DNA from: Cupriavidus necator | GTDB taxonomy: Bacteria; Pseudomonadota; Gammaproteobacteria; Burkholderiales; Burkholderiaceae | Assembly (NCBI RefSeq): GCF_013141915.1 | Contig: NZ_SROX01000032.1 | Coordinates: 1-34,294 of the forward strand | Reading direction: 5' to 3' | Length of the DNA: 34,294 bases | In this document: positions 32,496-34,294 of the stretch, piece after piece | Position numbering within the stretch: the stretch's first letter is position 1 | How the letters are laid out: every line of letters starts with the position of its first letter | Made by a program: the position numbers and the translations under genes | Notes under the pieces: model-generated | Told to the model about the DNA's origin: nothing | What the model saw: only the letters and a program-made list of their open reading frames with translations | The model's database searches: none

Positions 32496-32525
32496 AAAAC
32501 GGGCCGTCATGGCCCGTTTTTCTTT
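32496..32525 (+). terminator. Rho-independent terminator of the glycine-zipper gene
   Basis: AAAACGGGCC (32496-32505) pairs perfectly with GGCCCGTTTT (32511-32520) over a GTCAT loop, followed by TCTTT. It starts 17 bp after the stop. Confidence 0.9.
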
Positions 32526-32613
32526 GCGCCGGCAGCGGCCGCGTGCCATTTTGCTTTGCGGCGTCTGGCATAATCAGTTGCAGTTCGGCCCAGACGCACC
32601 GGCGCCAGAAACA

Positions 32614-32648
32614 AAGAAGCCCGCTACCGGAACCGGTGCGGGCTTCTT
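32614..32648 (-). terminator. Terminator of the 12-residue-repeat gene
   Basis: On the minus strand AAGAAGCCCGC/GCGGGCTTCTT form an 11-bp stem with an inner ACCGG/CCGGT, and the descending strand continues into TGTTTCT. It lies about 90 bp beyond the stop of the minus-strand gene and converges on the terminator at 32496. Confidence 0.8.
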
Positions 32649-32740
32649 CTCCAATAAAGCGGGAGAGGCGCGCGGGCGCTCTCCTAAAGACCTGTGGAGA
32701 CCAGGTGCAAGCGGGCTGACCGCACCAGTGCTGGCTTGGC

Positions 32741-33031
32741 TTAGAGCGGTGCGCGATCGGTGGTGGTGTCGTACTTCGCGCCTTCCGAGAAGGTGTTGAA
32801 CTTGCCGGTGCGCGCGCCATCGGTGAAGGTATCGAACTTGCCGGCCTTGGCACCGTCCGTGTACGGGTCAAACTTGCCGGCACGCGCGCCATCGGCATAG
32901 ACGTCGAAGCTCGCCACCTTGGCGCCGTCGGTGTAGACGTCGAACTTGCCGCTCTTGGCAAAGGCGGGGGCGGCCGACAGGGCGGCAGCAACGGTGGCGA
33001 CAGCGATCAGGGCGTAACGGTTGGTTTTCAT
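32741..33031 (-). CDS. Exported protein made of five 12-residue tandem repeats
   Basis: A 96-residue protein with a signal peptide cleaved after APAFA (residue 25). Residues 28-87 are five tandem 12-residue units of the form GKFDxYTDGA(K/R)x: GKFDVYTDGAKV, ASFDVYADGARA, GKFDPYTDGAKA, GKFDTFTDGART and GKFNTFSEGAKY. The mature protein is only this repeat block plus a short tail. Regular Phe/Tyr and Asp-Gly spacing suggests a stacked beta structure or a ligand- or metal-binding surface, but no known function can be assigned. The ATG at 33031 is preceded by GAAAGG. It is divergent from the LysR-type regulator (201-bp gap) and has its own terminator, so control by that regulator is possible. Confidence 0.82.
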   Translation of the reverse strand: MKTNRYALIAVATVAAALSAAPAFAKSGKFDVYTDGAKVASFDVYADGARAGKFDPYTDGAKAGKFDTFTDGARTGKFNTFSEGAKYDTTTDRAPL

Positions 33032-33232
33032 GATTCAGGCCTTTCTTGTAGCGTGGACGCCTGATCCGGCACCTTCAGGCGAAGGGCATGTTGCATTGCG
33101 GCATCCGATGGCTAGATATTAGGCATTTCCCTCATATCAATAAATATCAGGATCCACAATGATTAGTTTTGATTCGGACAATAAAATAGGCTGATTGTGT
33201 AAGAATTCAGCAGAGAATCGGGAGACTATGTC

Positions 33233-34174
33233 ATGGATCGCCTGCAGTCGATGCGTGTGTTTTCCAAAGTGGTGGAGCTCGGCAGCTTCGCGCGTGCAGC
33301 GCAGCAGCTGGAAATGTCCAACGCGGTCGTCACCCGCTACGTGGCCGACCTGGAAAGCCATCTCGGCACGCGCCTGCTCAACCGCACCACTCGCAGCCTG
33401 TCGCTGACCGATGCCGGCGAAACCTACCTGCAACGCTGCCAGCAGATCCTGGAAGACGTGGAGGAAGCCGAAAGCGTGGTCACGGCCCGCAGCCAGTCAC
33501 TGTCCGGCACGCTGCGGCTGGTGACGCCGGTCATGTTCGGCCTGCACCTGCTGCCAGGCCTGCTGTCGCGTTTCCAGCAGCTTTATCCGGAGGTGGTGTT
33601 CGACGTGATCCTGTCGGACCGCAATGTCGATATCGTCGAAGAAGGCCGCGACGTGGCCGTGATGCTGTCGGACCTGGGGCTGGGCTCGCACCTGGTCGCA
33701 CGGCCGCTGATTTCGGCCGAGGTGATCTTGTGCGCCTCGCCCGGCTATGTCGCGGCGCATGCGCCGATCCGCCATGCCCATGAGTTGAGCCACCATCGCT
33801 GCATCGCCATGCGCCTGCCCAGCGCCGAGCACGAATGGACACTGCTGGGGCCCGAAGGCGAACTCACCGTGCCTATCCGCCCCGGCCTGCTGTGCAGCAA
33901 CGCCGAACTGGCGCACCAGGCCGCACTGGCCGACATGGGCGTGGCCATGCTCTCGTCTTACCTGGCCCGGCCCAATATCGAATCGGGCCGGCTGGTGCAC
34001 GTGCTGCCGCAATACCAGTTGCCCCGGCGCGATGTCAGCGTGGTCTATCCCAGCCGCAAGTTCCTGCCCACCAAGGTGCGTGCCTTTATCGACTTCCTGC
34101 TGGAAGAAGGGCAGGTGGGGGACAAGCAGGCGCAGCCTGTCGCCAGCCTGGGCGCCCACGCCTTGCGCACCTGA
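33233..34174 (+). CDS. LysR family transcriptional regulator
   Basis: A 313-residue LTTR. The N-terminal winged helix-turn-helix (residues 1-60) reads MDRLQSMRVFSKVVELGSF and AAQQLEMSNAVVTRYVADLE with GTRLLNRTTRSLSLTDAG. The linker helix follows, and the effector domain starts at SGTLRLVTPVMFGLHLLPGLL. The type resembles the DhcR/CrgA-like group that often represses divergent genes. The ATG at 33233 has GGGAG upstream. It is divergent from the 12-residue-repeat gene; the 201-bp gap between them (33032-33232) is AT-rich compared with its surroundings and probably holds both promoters, but no operator can be pinned down. An insertion-sequence end begins 48 bp after its stop. Confidence 0.93.
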   Translation: MDRLQSMRVFSKVVELGSFARAAQQLEMSNAVVTRYVADLESHLGTRLLNRTTRSLSLTDAGETYLQRCQQILEDVEEAESVVTARSQSLSGTLRLVTPVMFGLHLLPGLLSRFQQLYPEVVFDVILSDRNVDIVEEGRDVAVMLSDLGLGSHLVARPLISAEVILCASPGYVAAHAPIRHAHELSHHRCIAMRLPSAEHEWTLLGPEGELTVPIRPGLLCSNAELAHQAALADMGVAMLSSYLARPNIESGRLVHVLPQYQLPRRDVSVVYPSRKFLPTKVRAFIDFLLEEGQVGDKQAQPVASLGAHALRT

Positions 34175-34228
34175 ACGGCAGCGCGCCGGTTGCGCAGCGC
34201 AGACAGCAAAACGCCCGGCAATGAACTG

Positions 34229-34270
34229 CACCCCAAGAGTTGGACGCCGATCCAACCTTGGGGTGTTTTT
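34229..34270 (+). terminator. Hairpin with T-run at the IS left end
   Basis: CACCCCAAG-a-GTTGGA pairs with TCCAAC-CTTGGGGTG around a 6-base loop and runs into TTTTT. It would end transcription coming from the LysR gene, and shield the transposase from outside transcription, as is common at insertion-sequence ends. Confidence 0.75.
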
Positions 34271-34271
34271 C

Positions 34272-34294
34272 ATGGTGAGACACGACGAGCAACT
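34272..34294 (+). CDS. Partial IS3-family transposase first frame (OrfA start)
   Basis: Only seven full codons (MVRHDEQ) and two bases are in the window. The ATG follows GGGGTG at suitable spacing and lies just inside the IS left end, where OrfA of IS150-like elements begins. A GTG one codon later is an equal choice. Confidence 0.4.

Larger units (their letters stand above)
34222..34294 (+). mobile_element. Left end of an IS3-family (IS150-like) insertion sequence, cut by the window
   Basis: TGAACTGCACCCC followed by GTTGGAC closely resembles the terminal inverted repeat of IS150-group elements (TGTACTGCACCC in IS150). About 50 bp in, an ATG at 34272 opens MVRHDEQL, in the position expected for the first transposase frame, and the window ends there. 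Group assignment is from memory of the IS150 end and needs the rest of the element. Confidence 0.65.

Noticed and set aside
32614..32648. A plus-strand terminator
   Set aside because: The base run after the stem on the plus strand is CTCCAATAAAG, not T-rich; the minus-strand reading fits better.

Overview
The window reads as high-GC chromosomal DNA of a beta-proteobacterium of the Burkholderiaceae, most like Cupriavidus (inference from gene content: a Bug-type TctCBA operon, GTP-dependent PckG, CstA with its small YbdD partner, and CCCTCTCCC-type intergenic palindromes; no rRNA or tRNA is present to confirm it). Codon bias is strong, so nearly every real gene carries long spurious antisense frames.

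Layout. 126-2996 (minus): glutathione-reductase-like flavoenzyme, patatin-like hydrolase, hotdog thioesterase. 3047-7428 (minus): AbrB-type membrane protein below a complete tripartite tricarboxylate transporter (tctC, tctB, tctA). 7854-15891 (minus): a compact locus of TonB-dependent receptor, exported CobN-like chelatase, ExbB-like and ExbD-like (DUF2149) motor proteins and a ChaN-type lipoprotein, headed by a good Fur box at 16004-16018. 16232-20665 (minus): RND efflux permease and its membrane fusion protein. 20927-22889 (minus): MOSC protein and an MFS exporter. 23190-24215 (minus): D-2-hydroxyacid dehydrogenase, divergent from pckG (24727-26583, plus). 26859-28945 (minus): sCache histidine kinase and NarL-type regulator, divergent from cstA-ybdD (29511-31803, plus). 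32026-34174: glycine-zipper protein, an exported 12-residue-repeat protein and a LysR regulator. The window ends inside the left end of an IS3-family element (34222 onward).

The most interesting system is the receptor/CobN/ExbB/DUF2149/ChaN locus. The CobN homologue has a signal peptide, so it cannot be the cytoplasmic cobaltochelatase of B12 synthesis. Together with a proton-channel pair and a haem-binding-family lipoprotein under a Fur box it resembles the Bacteroidetes Hmu haem loci, where the CobN-like protein is HmuS. Its reading frame continues past an amber codon into a Pro/Ala-rich linker and a transmembrane anchor, suggesting a truncated or readthrough membrane-tethered form.

Other signals worth following are exact 10-bp-spaced TTACAG repeats at two unrelated promoters, a 12-bp-spaced array of DnaA-box-like GGATAA units, a palindromic candidate operator and a 176-bp inverted-repeat element between the kinase and cstA, and five intergenic palindromes of one family.
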